From positions 638,501 to 702,500 of the forward strand of contig WPIO01000019.1 of the NCBI GenBank assembly GCA_009760855.2: DNA of 64,000 nucleotides, in the 5' to 3' direction. Both the position numbers and the translations under genes were made by a program. Of the stretch, positions 43,461 to 56,200 are shown in pieces; the stretch's first letter is position 1; every line of letters begins with the position of its first letter. Below the pieces are notes generated by a model that made no database searches, was not told the origin of the DNA, and saw nothing but the letters and a program-made list of their open reading frames with translations. Source of the stretch: Cristatella mucedo. Its lineage: Eukaryota > Bryozoa > Phylactolaemata > Cristatellidae.

Positions 43461-44349
43461 TGGGAGCCATTTCGTCGTGGGTGATTAGCAAATAGTTCAC
43501 GAGTAAGGCGGCACAGGCCAACTGCTTTGAGGTGCCATTGAGGTACACGATTGAAGTGAGGTATTAGTGAGGCATCGTCTAGTATTCGGTGAGATTTACA
43601 AAAAATATTTACGTATACATAAATATTATTCATGTATATAGCACCCTGAGAGAACGATGTCCATATTTAGACGCTTTGCACACAAGTCGCATTGCTCGAG
43701 CCATTCGATCCCTATTGCCAAAAGTGAGCACCTTACCCGTGGTCCTAACTAGGGATGCTAGAATCAAACGAATGCTTGAGTACAAGCTTACCGTCGTCCA
43801 ATCTCAACTGTCGCTAATTTGAGGCATTCGAAGTTTATGGGTCAATATAATTTATTGCGTTGTTATTCCCACTAGTGCCAGTTTTTCGCTCAGAGGAATA
43901 TATGGCCTAGCAGAGATTGTGGCACTGCTGTTGGTTCATGGGCCGTTTCGATTTGTGGCAGTGATTACTAATTCACGGGATGCAAAGCCCATGAGTTACG
44001 TCGAGGACGCCGGGCAGGACGGCCACATACCTGAGGCCCCTGAGGCGTCCTTCCTAACAAACGTCTTTGAGCCTGCTTCGAAATTGTGCGTGGTGTTGCA
44101 TACCTGCTCTTTGGAGATTGTTAATCACCAGCCTTCAGTGCAATCAAGTATGCAGGCATTATTATGCAGTTGAAAATATCTTCATTTTAAAAGTCTGCCT
44201 TGTCATCCACCAGCGGTAGACTTGCTGATCTTGGCTCAATGCGATTACAGAATTTTTCAATTCGGAAGCCTCAAATCAATATATGCATATTAGCAGAGTC
44301 ATAAATTGTTTTTTAATAGTTTCTTTCGACAAGTTAAGCTCTAAATACC

Positions 44350-44431
44350 TGCTTATATATATACATATATATATATATATATACATATATATATAAACAC
44401 ACACACACACATATATATATATAAATATATG

Positions 44432-44477
<46 letters not shown>

Positions 44478-44480
44478 AGC
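44350..44480. repeat. (TA)n-rich microsatellite with (CA)n
   Basis: TATATATACATATA, ACACACACACACA and a long TATATA run. In the copy B-specific segment. Confidence 0.9.
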
Positions 44481-45964
44481 AAGTATACATAAATAATTGA
44501 AGCCCAAAGTGCTTACACACATTGCGTTTGTCACGAACAACTAAGTCGCATATAAGAAATCTATCTTACCGACAGGCAAACAGAAGTCTGGAGCCGTATC
44601 GCTGAATGCTATTGACAGTTGTGGTGGTAGTATTGTAAAGGAATAATGACATGAGAAATCTGCCTATCGTGGCCGATTGTGGCTCACGAAGCGGCATCAG
44701 GCTTAAAAGGCATTCGTGGTTTTGCAAAGACATTTCTCTGTTGCCTCTTCTCGCCATTTTTCACTTAGGTTTACGGTACATCTGACATCGCAAGAATTGC
44801 ACTTTAAATTAATAATTGTTATCAATTTGTTTATGCAGTTCTTCCGAATAGGGTATTCAATTGTTCGTGACTTGAGCACTTGTCGTCCTGGACTGGATAG
44901 TTTAAAGTGGTGCACGGCATCCATGAAATGGATTTAATCAATGGTTTCTATTTTCCAGTAAGTAAGCACTAATTCAGCCTCTGAAATGCTTAACCAAATC
45001 TTGAATCTCTTGGTTATTTTTGAATAATTAAACTTGCTGCCTAAAATCTCATGTCATGCTTGTGAATAGCACTTTAACTTAATGATGCTATGATAGCTAC
45101 ATTCAGTAGTTTCCTTTTTCTAGACGCTTAAATGCCTAAATGTTGAAGTTCTGCTAATATGTATAGTTTCCAGGTTTTGGTGCACACAAATTCCCGGAAG
45201 AGTAGCCATGTTGCGACGTGCTACGTCAGCCAGATTAAGACTGCAGCTGTAGTAATTGCGATCCTTTATTTATAGTGATTTAGAACCGACTTTGGGATAG
45301 TCCATAGATCGCCATTTTTTGAACTGTTTGTGTGCTATTGTCATTCAGTTTACAGCTTTAATCCAGGCAGCAGTTATAATTCAGTCTTCAACAAAGGTAC
45401 GAGTTTGTCTCAGGGTTGTACACCGGTAGGCAGTTCGATAGTTCTATGGGCGTAGCTCAAGAGCTACTTTATGTCATTGCTGATGTCGGACTCCTGCAAC
45501 ACTCTCGGATACACTTCTCTACGTAACAGTTAAATAATTGTTATTCTAAAGTATTGGTTCTCTTAATTCCAGCCATGTTCTGTGACTGTTATCATGCATG
45601 TGTGAATTCGTGCATTTCCTATAAGTCAACAGGCGTATTTCAAAGCTCAGAAATTCGTCGGTATTTGTGGAGTGTTGGCCAGGACCAGCATGATTATGAG
45701 CACCATGCCTGAGTTCTAGTTCTCTCACTTCATGGAAGCCGCTGAACCGGTTTAGAAATAATGGAGGGCGTACCTAGGCCTTTGTATTCGGTCGCATAAG
45801 CTGACAATGATCTCTTCAAACTGCACGTCTTCCTCGCTTAGAATCAAGACAGCGGACTAAGCTAAACGGACGATACACGAGTCCTGCATTTGGCATTGCA
45901 GTGGTATGTTGTTCTTGTTGTTTAGTGGGTTTGATACGACTAACCACTCAATCGTGCTTCCTTT

Positions 45965-46047
45965 GGATCAAATTTAATGTGCACAGAAAGAGATGCAATT
46001 CTCTGTGGGCACTGTATCAAGTGTATTATTATTGTTATTATTACGGC
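45965..46047 (+). mobile_element. ATT-tail LINE 3' terminus
   Basis: Only the terminal hairpin region (AGAAAGAGATGCAATTCTCTG then TGGGCACTGTATCAAGTG) and a TATTATTATTGTTATTATTA tail remain. Confidence 0.7.
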
Positions 46048-46494
46048 ATGGGAGCTGTGCAGGATCTGATCAGCTGACAATTCATATGCTGTCTTAGGGG
46101 AGTAGCCTGCATGTAATTGTGAACATGAACCAGGCACATCACTGCATTCTTTGACCCCAGCAACGCTGAGCTAGTAATCAGCACTTTCCAGGTCTATACC
46201 GTGGTTTAGCGGCTGTGATGGCAAAACTGCACGAGGTTGATTGGCAGAGATCCGGTAGGCTAAATGGAACAGCTTCGGTAGGGCACTAGTGGTGGCATTT
46301 AAATGAGCCGGACATTTCTGCATTAGAGCATTAACCGTAGCATTCGTCTAGTTTGGCCTGCCTCTAATGTGGCTCAACCCCTAGCTTATCGAGCGTGAAC
46401 ATGAGCAGCTAGCAAAGCTTCGCTTGAATCTTTACTGAGCTGTGGTTCCTTAGTAAAGCAGAGTCCTGTGCAGACACTAATGCTATACCCAATT

Positions 46495-46590
46495 ATAGCA
46501 ATACATATGATATAGCACCCTCTGAGAACTCTAAGAACTCCAACTACTTTCTAGGCAATTTATATTTGCTGCAAAGGAGGCACATTCTTT
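46495..46590 (-). mobile_element. ATT-tail LINE 3' terminus
   Basis: Minus-strand 3' end: ATAGCACCCTCTGAGAACTC ... TTTCTAGGCAATTTATATTT. It splits a segment that is continuous in copy A (about 8170), so it is a copy B insertion. Confidence 0.6.
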
Positions 46591-47609
46591 TGATGCAGCC
46601 GAGGCCAAAGCATACATTAATGACCCATCTTTCTTCACTGTCGAAGCGACCTGAACGGACTAGCATCAAATATTCCGCTTTTATATAGTGGAATGATCTA
46701 AATCTAACAAAAGAGAGGAATACACCGAGTGTTAATAAGTTGTCGTTCTTTCACTCAACGTTACTACGGTAGTGAAAACAAAAGAATCTTGGTCGTATTG
46801 GTTACGGAAAAAGTAATGATTCCTTTAAAACAAAGGCAGGATGCCGAGGAAGAGATAGGTTCTCTTTGTGTCCCAAACAAATACATTATTTTAATAATTC
46901 GTACTGTTATTATTATTACAGAGTGAGATGCAGATCTAAGCAGAAGATATTTCGTTGTGTACTGTATACCAGCTAACTTGCAATACTCCAGGACAAGGCT
47001 CGGAGCCTGCAGGTCACGAGTAAGCTGACCACAATAACTCAGGAGCTGAGAGTTATTCGGAAGCTGAGACTCGTTCTTAAAAATTGGCTCAGCCAGCTTA
47101 TCTTAAATAACCTTTACGAGGAATTTAGGAGTCCTGTTCCAAAAAGATGTTACATTTGGGGAAGGTAAAATAATTTAAAGAAAGGATGAATGATGGATGA
47201 ATTACTGGTCTGGTTAAGAAAAGTGATACTGCAAGCGTTCTCCAATTCACTTATGAAATAGCGTCTGCCTATGCTTCTGCAAATCTTTTGACTCAAGTAA
47301 TCATGCCAGAAAATAAAAGATTGCATTTGCTGTAAATGCGACAGCTTGCTTTCTGTAGTGAGCGACGAAAGTTCTGATTCCATGACATCGTCATATCTCT
47401 GAACTGAGCAGTTAAAAAACCCCAAGCATTGCATTAAGACCAAGGCCCCCCCCCGCAGCTTGATGTAAGGCAGTTTATTTTCTTGTGTTTATGCTTACAT
47501 AACTTTCTCAGTGAGATCCGGCTTGCTCTTTCCAATTCTGTCACTCTTATTGGTCAGCTGCTCTCTAGCCGATTAGTGGATATGCCTCCTTTCAAGCCTA
47601 TGTAAAGTG

Positions 47610-47626
47610 CGTAGAGAGGGAGAGAA

Positions 47627-47666
<40 letters not shown>

Positions 47667-47880
47667 GGGGAGGAAGGAGAAAAAAGAGAGAAGAAAACCA
47701 CCGAAGAGGGAAGAGAGGAAGAGAGAGAGAGAGAGACGAGGAGAGAGGAGGAAGGAGGGAAAGGAGGGGAAAAGGAAGAGAGAAAAAAAAGGAAAAAGAG
47801 GAGAGAAAAGAGAGAAAGAGAGAGGGCAAGAGGAAGAGAGGGAAGGAAAAGAAAGGGGGAAAGAGAGGAGGAAAATGAGA

Positions 47881-47962
<82 letters not shown>
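47610..47962. repeat. GA-rich tract, about 350 bp (copy B)
   Basis: Pure (GA)n at both ends with an interrupted purine-only middle (GGAGAAAAAAGAG etc.). Nearly 350 bases with purines on one strand. Same position as the 68-bp (GA)n in copy A. Confidence 0.95.
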
Positions 47963-47964
<2 letters not shown>

Positions 47965-48594
47965 AAATAAACAGAAAGAGATGTTTCACTAATGAGGCTA
48001 TGAATTACTCAATTTATATCCGTATTATTATTAACCCTTGGAGTTATATTTTGACATCTGTATAGCATGTTTCTGGTGTGTTCAGGTTCAGGTCTTCTAC
48101 ACGAGAATTTCTCTAAGCGTCACTCGTGAATAAAAACTTTGCAATTCCAGATTGCTTTTTCATGATGTAAAGTGGACGAGCATTTCCTTATTTTTTCGAT
48201 GAAACGAGGTAAGAATAAACAAAGAGGCCGCTAAATGTGAAGTCCGCACCAGAGCTCATTCCCAAGACAATTTGAATGAGCCGCTCCAAAAGGAAATATC
48301 TCAACGTTATCTTGTTTAATTACCATCAGATGTTGACTCCACATTGAGTTTAACAGCATCTTTAGAATCCCAGGCTTGGATTTTTTATGGTCATGGTCCT
48401 CTAAGCTTTGAAAAACTCGGAAATTCCGGCAGACATCTCAACCAATTAAAGACATAAAGTCTGTTCTTCCCTAAAGCGGCAAGATGGCGACCATAACTTA
48501 CGAGAGTAACAATTAATAGACCTGTAAATTAATGTAAATTGCTGCATTTATACCAGGACTTTGTGAATCTAGTCCACAGTATTTGAGCACTACT

Positions 48595-49090
48595 AATGTA
48601 ATGCAATGTTATGTCTCACCTTCTGCAACTCCATAAAGCCACTGAGCCTCAATGACTTAGTGGGTGTTACCCCGGAGCGGTTTTTGTAGCTCGCTCAAAG
48701 CTAGTGGTCCCCGGCACGCATGCCGTAGCCGAAAGACTTCATCTAACGCAAAAGAAGAAAGCGAAAAGCACGACTGAGGCGGGAGAGCAGTTGAGTTAGT
48801 GATTAGAATAAAAGTAGCAGCTCAGGACAGCTGGAAAGAACTTTCCAGCTGTTGGCAGCAGCCAAGATGATGGTATTGTCTAAGTAATTGTGGAAGTGAG
48901 TTCCGCAGTCTAAGACCTATAGAACACATTTTTATGTCGCTAAAGGTCTTTAAGTTAGCTGAAGAATAAAAACAGCCAATTGATTGTCCATCTACGACGT
49001 TATGGCATGAGGCGGCTGAAAGTGGGGCAGTTGTTCTGGTAGGTATGAAGGAGCCTAGCCCTGGCATAGGCTATGTGTCAGTATAGGAGC
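48595..49090 (-). mobile_element. 3' fragment of the ATTAC-tail LINE family
   Basis: Minus-strand match to the C-terminal coding region (PGLGSFIPTRTTAPLSAAS, LRLRNSLPQLLRQ) and 3' end (GTTATGTCTCACCTTCTGCAACTCC, 'TAATGTAATGCAATG' tail). Heavily mutated. Confidence 0.65.
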
Positions 49091-49114
49091 TCTAGTGTGT
49101 ATCTGCTGATACTG

Positions 49115-51140
49115 ATTAGAATAATAATACATTTGTTATAGAGTCCTCAGAGAACAACAATCTCTTTCAATGAAATTTACATTTTCTGTAAAGGAAACAT
49201 GATTGAATGGTTAGCGGTAGCATGCTCAGTAAACACTAAGAATAACATGGATAGAGGCAAGATGCACCGAGGCAGCATGCGAACATGGTTAGTGGCAGAA
49301 TGCCAGTCTCAGCACCCATAAGCACAAAAATTAAGAATCACATGGGTCCACTAAATGCTTTGATAAATAGAATAGTTTTTAGTATCTTTTTGAATGTGGT
49401 CAAGTCAGGGGATGTCGTGACGCAAGTCGGGAGTAATGTATGATCATTCCATTTAAGAAGGTTTGCTGCCATCCACGTGCCTATGTCATCTATGTAATGC
49501 AGCAAGGAAGTTGATTGAATTCAGTGGGATCTATGGAGTAATTAGATACAAAAAGACTGGAACTTATTTGCATGGTTTGGCAGTTTCAATATTTGAGTTC
49601 AGCTGGTCTGCCACGACTCGTTTGGAGTCTTTGATAAGAACGTCTGAAGCGAGACTGGGCGGAAATTGCTCAAGTGCTCTTAGTCTAGTGTTGCTTTCTT
49701 TAGTATTAGCCTGACTACGACCTTTTTGATAGGTGCAGGGACGTGAGCTGAGGTTAATGACTTATTTAAAATGTTAGTTATGCATGGCAGCAGCAGATCT
49801 ATGCATCGTAGAAGCAGGACAGCTGGAATAAGGCCAGGAGGACTAGCTGTCTTCTTTGATCGGGATATGAACTTCAGGATGAGGTCACTAGTGAGCTCCA
49901 TGAATGTTGACGTTGAGGTGCTGAATGGAATTAAGGAACATGATGGATTCCGGGTGATTTGCTGGATGGATTTGCTGCCATCTAGAGGTTGGAATCCTCG
50001 ATCTTGTCTCTCTTGTTGATAAATTAAATAGATAAGCAATCAGCTAGACCATCACAGGGATCACTAGGTAATGAGCTAACCTGGGAGCTGCTTATGTGAT
50101 GTTTGATCGTCGTCATCAGTATTTGGGATTGTGCATATGTGATTCAAACACGTTTTTATAGAAGCTTGACTTGGCCTTTGCTAGGATCGACTGGTACAAT
50201 CTACAATAGTCTTCGTATGCCAGTCGATGGACATTCACTCCTGATCTTTTGTATGCTTTTTCTAGCTGTCTCTTAACGGATCTAGCCTGTTCCATGTCAG
50301 AGGTAAACCATCGGCCATCTGGGTGAGCCCAAATAGTGAGCTAAGTCAGAAGTACACACTCATTGAGTATGTCAGCTGGTGTAGCGTTGTAGCAATCTAC
50401 CAATGATGACAAGTCGGAAGGGGGACTAAGCAGCAGAGGTGAAATACATATTCTCGTACGGAACGTATTGATGTCAGGGGTCTTGAGGTTTCGCGGTTCA
50501 CAGGTAATTTTATATGTGAAGGATGACACACATTATAGACTGAAAGAGATTTTATGTGGTAAGATATGCAGGATTTGGTAATAATTTTCAGTGATAGCGA
50601 GCAGTTGTAGGAGAAAATTTAGTTAAGTGGGTGACCCTAGATGTGAGTTAGACCATACATATGAGCCACAGGAGACAATGAGACAGTTGTTGCACAAAAT
50701 TCGGTACTGAAGGTGCAATATTAGTTATCTAAATAAATGTTGAAATTACTCATGACGATCACCAATTGATTTCTACCACACATAATTGAAATGAAATCGA
50801 AGAAATCTGAGATAAAGAAGGACTTAGTTCCTGGTGGACAACAGACTTCTGCCGCTATTTATTGCTTGTTGTCGAGTGAGCTTAAACAAAAGATTAAAAG
50901 GAGTGCTTCGAGGGGACTGCAAAAAGGCTTGAAACTAAAGATCAAGCGCTTAACTAAAGTGACTCCACTTCCAGCTGAAACTGACCTAGGAGTCTGAAAG
51001 TAGGGGACGCATGTCAGGGTGGGATTGTTAATGGTCGGGCAGTTTAACGATTTTAGCCAAGCATTGATTAAAGTGAGCAGGTCTAAGCCTTTTTCAGTAA
51101 TAAAGTCACTAATTACTTGGTTTTTATTGCACATTGAAAG
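49115..51140 (-). mobile_element. CR1/L2-like LINE (ATT-tail family) with endonuclease remnant and internal deletion
   Basis: Minus strand: 50859-51134 encodes NKNQVISDFITEKGLDLLTL, NAWLKS, and PRSVSAGSGVTLV, the start of an apurinic-like endonuclease domain. Then the linker (50340-50530), ELTSDLILKFISRSKKTASP and LRCIDLLLPCITNILNKSLT (49800-49920), part of the RT start, and after a deletion of most of the RT the 3' untranslated end (49115-49440). Only copy in the window showing the endonuclease. Confidence 0.75.
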
Positions 51141-51479
51141 AGGATTCCAAAGATAAGCGCTAATTTAAGTTGCCGGAGTAATAACAGGCCTGATGTAAAT
51201 GAGTTATAGAGATTCACTGCAACACTTGAGTTAGAGTGGGCTGGGCAGTTCGAGATAATGCTAGAAGTACCAAACGAGGGCTTGCTCAACTCCCAGCCCT
51301 AGCCAAACAATTGGGCTCACAGCTAGCGGCCTAGAATAAAAAACCATCAAATCTCTCGAGCACATGGTCGAATATGATAGAAATTTAACTAGCCTCGTGG
51401 CGTTATTCATCTTCAGCTGCAGTGGCCAATGGCCATTTTGGTAGTCCATCTAAAATAGATTTGCATTAATCTCGCCGGG

Positions 51480-52020
51480 AAAGCGTCACAGAGATAGGCA
51501 AATTCTTTACAAGCTACCGTGGTAGATCGTAAATCTTAGATAGGGATAGAACATAATCGTTAGCTACGGAGGCAACCTTCTTGAGTGAAAGTTTCAATAT
51601 TCAGGCAGTTTTCAGAGGCATTACCTAAATTCCCAGTGCAGGGTATTGGTCGCTCAACAGCATTACCTATAAGAAGTGCAAATTTTTCTAGTCCAGCCGC
51701 ACTCTGGGTATTCAATAAGGAGTTTTATTTTTATCATTGTTAAATTTTAGGAGGTTTCACAACACCAAGTATCGAATGACAGCAGAACAAGTATTTAGTT
51801 CGCTAGTTGCTGCAGAAGATTCTAACAGTATGAACAATATAGTTCAGCTGAGTAGCGTTAGCATAGATATGATCGCCGATTTCACGGGCCCTGGGTGGCC
51901 TATTTCCGAGGTTCAGTATAAATGGAGAACAGCAAAGGATGAGAGCATGACCTGCATGGGATTCCAAAGATTGCTGGTCTTGTGGATGAGAGCAAACCTC
52001 TGACTACACGGATTGAGTGC
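51480..52020 (-). mobile_element. Old middle fragment of the ATTAC-tail LINE family
   Basis: Aligns with 55790-56230: 'ATCTTAGATAGGGATAGAACATAATCG', 'GCATTACCTATAAGAAGTGC', 'CATTGTTAAATTTTAGGAGGTTTCACAAC', 'GGAGAACAGCAAAGGATGAGAGC'. No open frame. Confidence 0.65.
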
Positions 52021-53211
52021 TATTGGACAAGAAGGATTAAAATGGTGTCAGACAGACCAGTGTTCTCGAAACTTTAAGTAGGATATCGTGACCACTATTT
52101 TCAAGGGCAGCTGATAAATGCAGCAGGGATAGGGCTTTGACATCCCAGCCACTGCAGCAGCATAGCATGCGATTGCTTCCACGAAGGAGATCATATTGAG
52201 TGAGTTAGTGTCACTTGAATATATACTGTAACTTTTCCGACGGTACATTTTCATCGAGTATTATAAGCTGCTTTGCAACAATAGTTTCAAAATTCCATTA
52301 CCAAAAAAGAAGAAAGCAAACTAGGTGGCAGTTGGCAAGGACCTATAAATAAAGTTCAGGCTATTAAAGATCGTCCGAATGATGGCCAACTAGTTTAGTG
52401 AACTTGGAACAACCAGAACAACATCAAGAGAATCATTGACAAACCTGAGTTATGGCTGGCCTAAATGCGTTTGCCAGTAAAGACCACAAAGAGGATGTGA
52501 AAGAATTGACAGGACACGTGCGCTTTTAACTTTAATTGATGAAAGTCTCTAAAATGGCATGCAGAAACCAAGGGAAATATTTAAAGGATGACTGGATTAT
52601 GAACAATTAAAACTGCCTTTAGTCGCTTTAGTCAAAGGGAGCTTTACGGAGGCAAGAATATGTGCAACCCTTACAACGAAGAAGACTAAACATTTTCGGC
52701 TAAGCCTCTGATAACCGGAGAGCAAGACCTCTTACACTTAACTAGAAAATTGTTCGCTCTTTTTTAAATCTGTTTTGGGTTAGAAGGGCAGAACTTTAGC
52801 TTTCGAGTAAAGAAAAAACCCTGGATATTTTAAGTATCCGAGTGCTTACTGGGAGGAAGGCTTTGAATATGGCCAGATCGTCATCAGACTCAAAGTGGTT
52901 ACTGCAGAGTTCAAGCCTGCGCTTTTCAAGTGACGTATTCGGAATTTTATTTATGAACACAGCGGAATACTCATCACTCTGCACACGTGGATGATGTAGG
53001 TGAGCGTGCTCGTCAAGGAGCTCCCAACTTTTATGTTCATTGCATAAGCCAAGGTATCGAAGATATTTCTCGACTTTGGGTGTAGATCAGGAAGACTTGC
53101 TTCACACATGTTTGGAAAACTTATCCAGAGTAATTTTTTCAGTGTATAATTGACAGAAAACTCTACATTAACCAGCAGGTAAAGCCCAATTGTAACAATG
53201 AACTAGACAAT

Positions 53212-56200
53212 AATAATAATAATAATAATGCACTTGATAAAGCGCCCTCAGAGAACTTAATCTCTTTCTAGGCGCTTTACATTTGCTGCAAAGTAAAATG
53301 CAACTGAAATGTAAGTCAAATCATGCTTGAAAAACTAACAATATAAATAATATGGTTAGGGGTGACATGCACAGGGTCAGCATGCAAATGTGGTTAGTGG
53401 CAGCATGCACAGTATCAGCACACATAAGCATATCAAGAACGAATCACAGGGACCCACTAAATGATGTCCTGAATAGGTGTGTTTTTAAGTTCATTTTAAA
53501 TGCGGTCAGGTCAGGGATGTTCTGACGCAGGTCGGGATGGAGTTCCAGGCTTTGCGAGCATACGAACTAAATGCACGGTCCAAAGGATTTAAGGTTTGTA
53601 CGAGGTATTTCTAGAATGTTGGATTCCGAAAAGCTGGTGGTACGATGCTTGGCCTGATGGGGTAGTATATCTGAGAGATCGGCTGGAGCCATATAATAAA
53701 GGCACCTAAAAGAGAGCGACAAAACCTTGAAGTCAATCCGTTGCTTGACTGGTAACCAGTGCAGTCGGCGAAAAGTGGAGTAATGTGGCAACTGCGAAGC
53801 TCACGACAGACAAGCCTAGCTGCAGACTTTTGCACCAGCTGCAATCGCCTGATCGCACATGCCGGTACGCCAGTAAGCAGTGAGTTGCAGAAGTCGAGAC
53901 TGGATGTCAAAAATGCATGGACCAACCTAGATGTGGTATCTTTATCTAAACAAGCCCGAATTTTAGCAATGTTATGAAGCTGAAAATAGGCGGCTTTGAC
54001 TGTGGAGCTGATATGGTCGTCTAACGAGAGGTCGCTTTGGAATATGACACCTAGATTTCGAGCTGATTCAACAGGAGATATGCTGGCAGAGCCAATTTCG
54101 AGTGTCAGCCTTTCCAATATCTGAATCACAATGGGTTAGCCCATAACTAGTAAGTTAGTTTTATCATCGTTAAGTTTTAGAAAATTTGCTGCCATCCATG
54201 TGCGGATGCCATCAATGCATGCAGCGAATTCAGAGAATTAGAGGTGCTCGAAGGCTGGGAGGGATCAAAGCAAGGGTACGACTGAGTGTGATCCGCATAG
54301 ACATGAAAGCCTAGATTGTGCTTGGCAATCAAATCAGCAAGAGGGAAAGTATAAACCGTGAAAAGAACCGGACCAAGCACGGACCCCCGAGGTACTCCAT
54401 ATTTCAGAGGTACTTCAGATGATCTTTGTCCATTCACGTCAATACTCTGAAGTCTTCCACTGAGATAGGACCTGAACCACTGCAGAGCAGTGCCAGTGAT
54501 GCCCACGCGAGATGAGAGGCGCTTTAGAAGAACTTTGTGGTCGATGGTATCTAAAGATGCCGAAAGATCAAGCAAAACAAGCAGAGACACTCTACCAATG
54601 TCTGCATTCCTAAGTAGGTCATTGTATACCCTAAGCTATGCTGACTCTGTGGAGTGATTAGCTCTAAAGCCAGACTGGAAGTGAATAGCAAGGTGTGAGG
54701 TTTCGATATATGATTTCAGCTGGTCTGCCACGACCCGTTCCAGTGTCTTTGATAGGAATGGTAGAAGGGAGACTGGGTGGTAGTTGCTTAAGTTCTCTTG
54801 ATCTAGTGTAGCTTTCTTGAGAATTGGCCTGACTACAGCTTTTTTGAAAGATGCTTGGACATGACCTGAGGCTAATGACATAATAATGATGTTAGTTATG
54901 CATAGCAGCAGCAGATTAATGTAACGTAGGAGCAGGACAGTGTGAATATAGTCCAGAGGACTTGTTGTCTTCTTTGATTGAAATACCAACTTTAGAACTA
55001 GATCACCAGTGACCTGCTTAAATGCAGACATTGAGGTGCAGCCAGGAACCGAGGAACAGCATTCTAGTGTGGATGTTGTAATATAATGTATGTAATGTAA
55101 TGTATCTCCGTCTGGAACTCCACAAAGTCATGAAGACCACGTGGGTGTTATGCAGGAGAGTTTTGTATAGCACACGAATGGCCTAAGCGGCTTTCGGTAC
55201 GCATTCGGTAGTCAACAGACTTCGTCTCACGGAACAAAGAGAAAGTGGGAAGCATAGCAGAGTCAGGAGAGCAGTCGAGGTAGTGAGTAGCATAGAAGTA
55301 GCAGCTCAGGACCGCTGAAAAAGATGTGCCATAGTCGGCAGTAGGAGAGTAGTTGTTGTTGCGTAAGAATTGTGGAAGCGAGTTCCACAGTCTAGGACCT
55401 GCAGAGGTAAAGCTTCTGTCGCCAACTGTCTTTAAGCTGAGGAATGGGACAGCTAATTTATTGTCCACACAGGACCTCAGGGCACGAACAGGCTGAAACT
55501 GATGTAGCAGTTCAGCTAGGTACGAAGGAGCCAAGCCGTGTCGGGCATTGTGGGTCAGCGTAAAAACCTTGCTCTGTATCCTTTGCTCAACCGGCAACCA
55601 TCCTAGCTCTTTCAGCAAAGATGACACGTGCTCATACCGCTTTGACTTGAAGACCAGCCTTGCAGCCACATTCATAGTCCACTGTTGCGGCATAATGGCT
55701 TTCTTTGACAGCCCAGCCAAAAAGGAATTACAATAATCAAGCCGAGACAGAACTAAAGAGCTAGTTAAATTTTTTGCAAGCCACTGTGGGAGACAGCTCC
55801 TAATCTTGGATAGGGATCGGATGTGATGGCTAGCTGTAGAGGCAGTCTTCTGAATGAAGCTTTTGAAATTGAGGCAGCTGTCGAACACGACACCTAAATT
55901 ACGAGCACGCGATGAAGGTCGCACAATAGCATCACCTATTAGAACAGCAAAGCCTTTTAATCCAGCCACACGCTTAGGGTGTTCCATGAACAGCAGTTCG
56001 GTTTTATCGTCATTTAATTTCAGGAAGTTTCACGACTTCTAGGATTGAATATCGGCAAGGCAAGCATTCAGTTTCTCAGTTGCTGCTGCAGCAGATTCCG
56101 ACGGTTTAAATGACAAATACAACTGAGTATCGTCAGCATAGAAGTGATATCTTATTCCGTGGGCCTTAATCACTTTTCTCAGAGGTTTTGTATAAATGGA

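Larger units (their letters stand above)
43460..46250. other. Copy B-specific segment, mostly unclassified
   Basis: Absent from copy A, where 7700 continues to 7950. Contains the (TA)n at 44350-44480 and LINE termini at about 43635-43690 and 45965-46047; the rest is unrecognised, with no gene-like frame. Confidence 0.6.
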
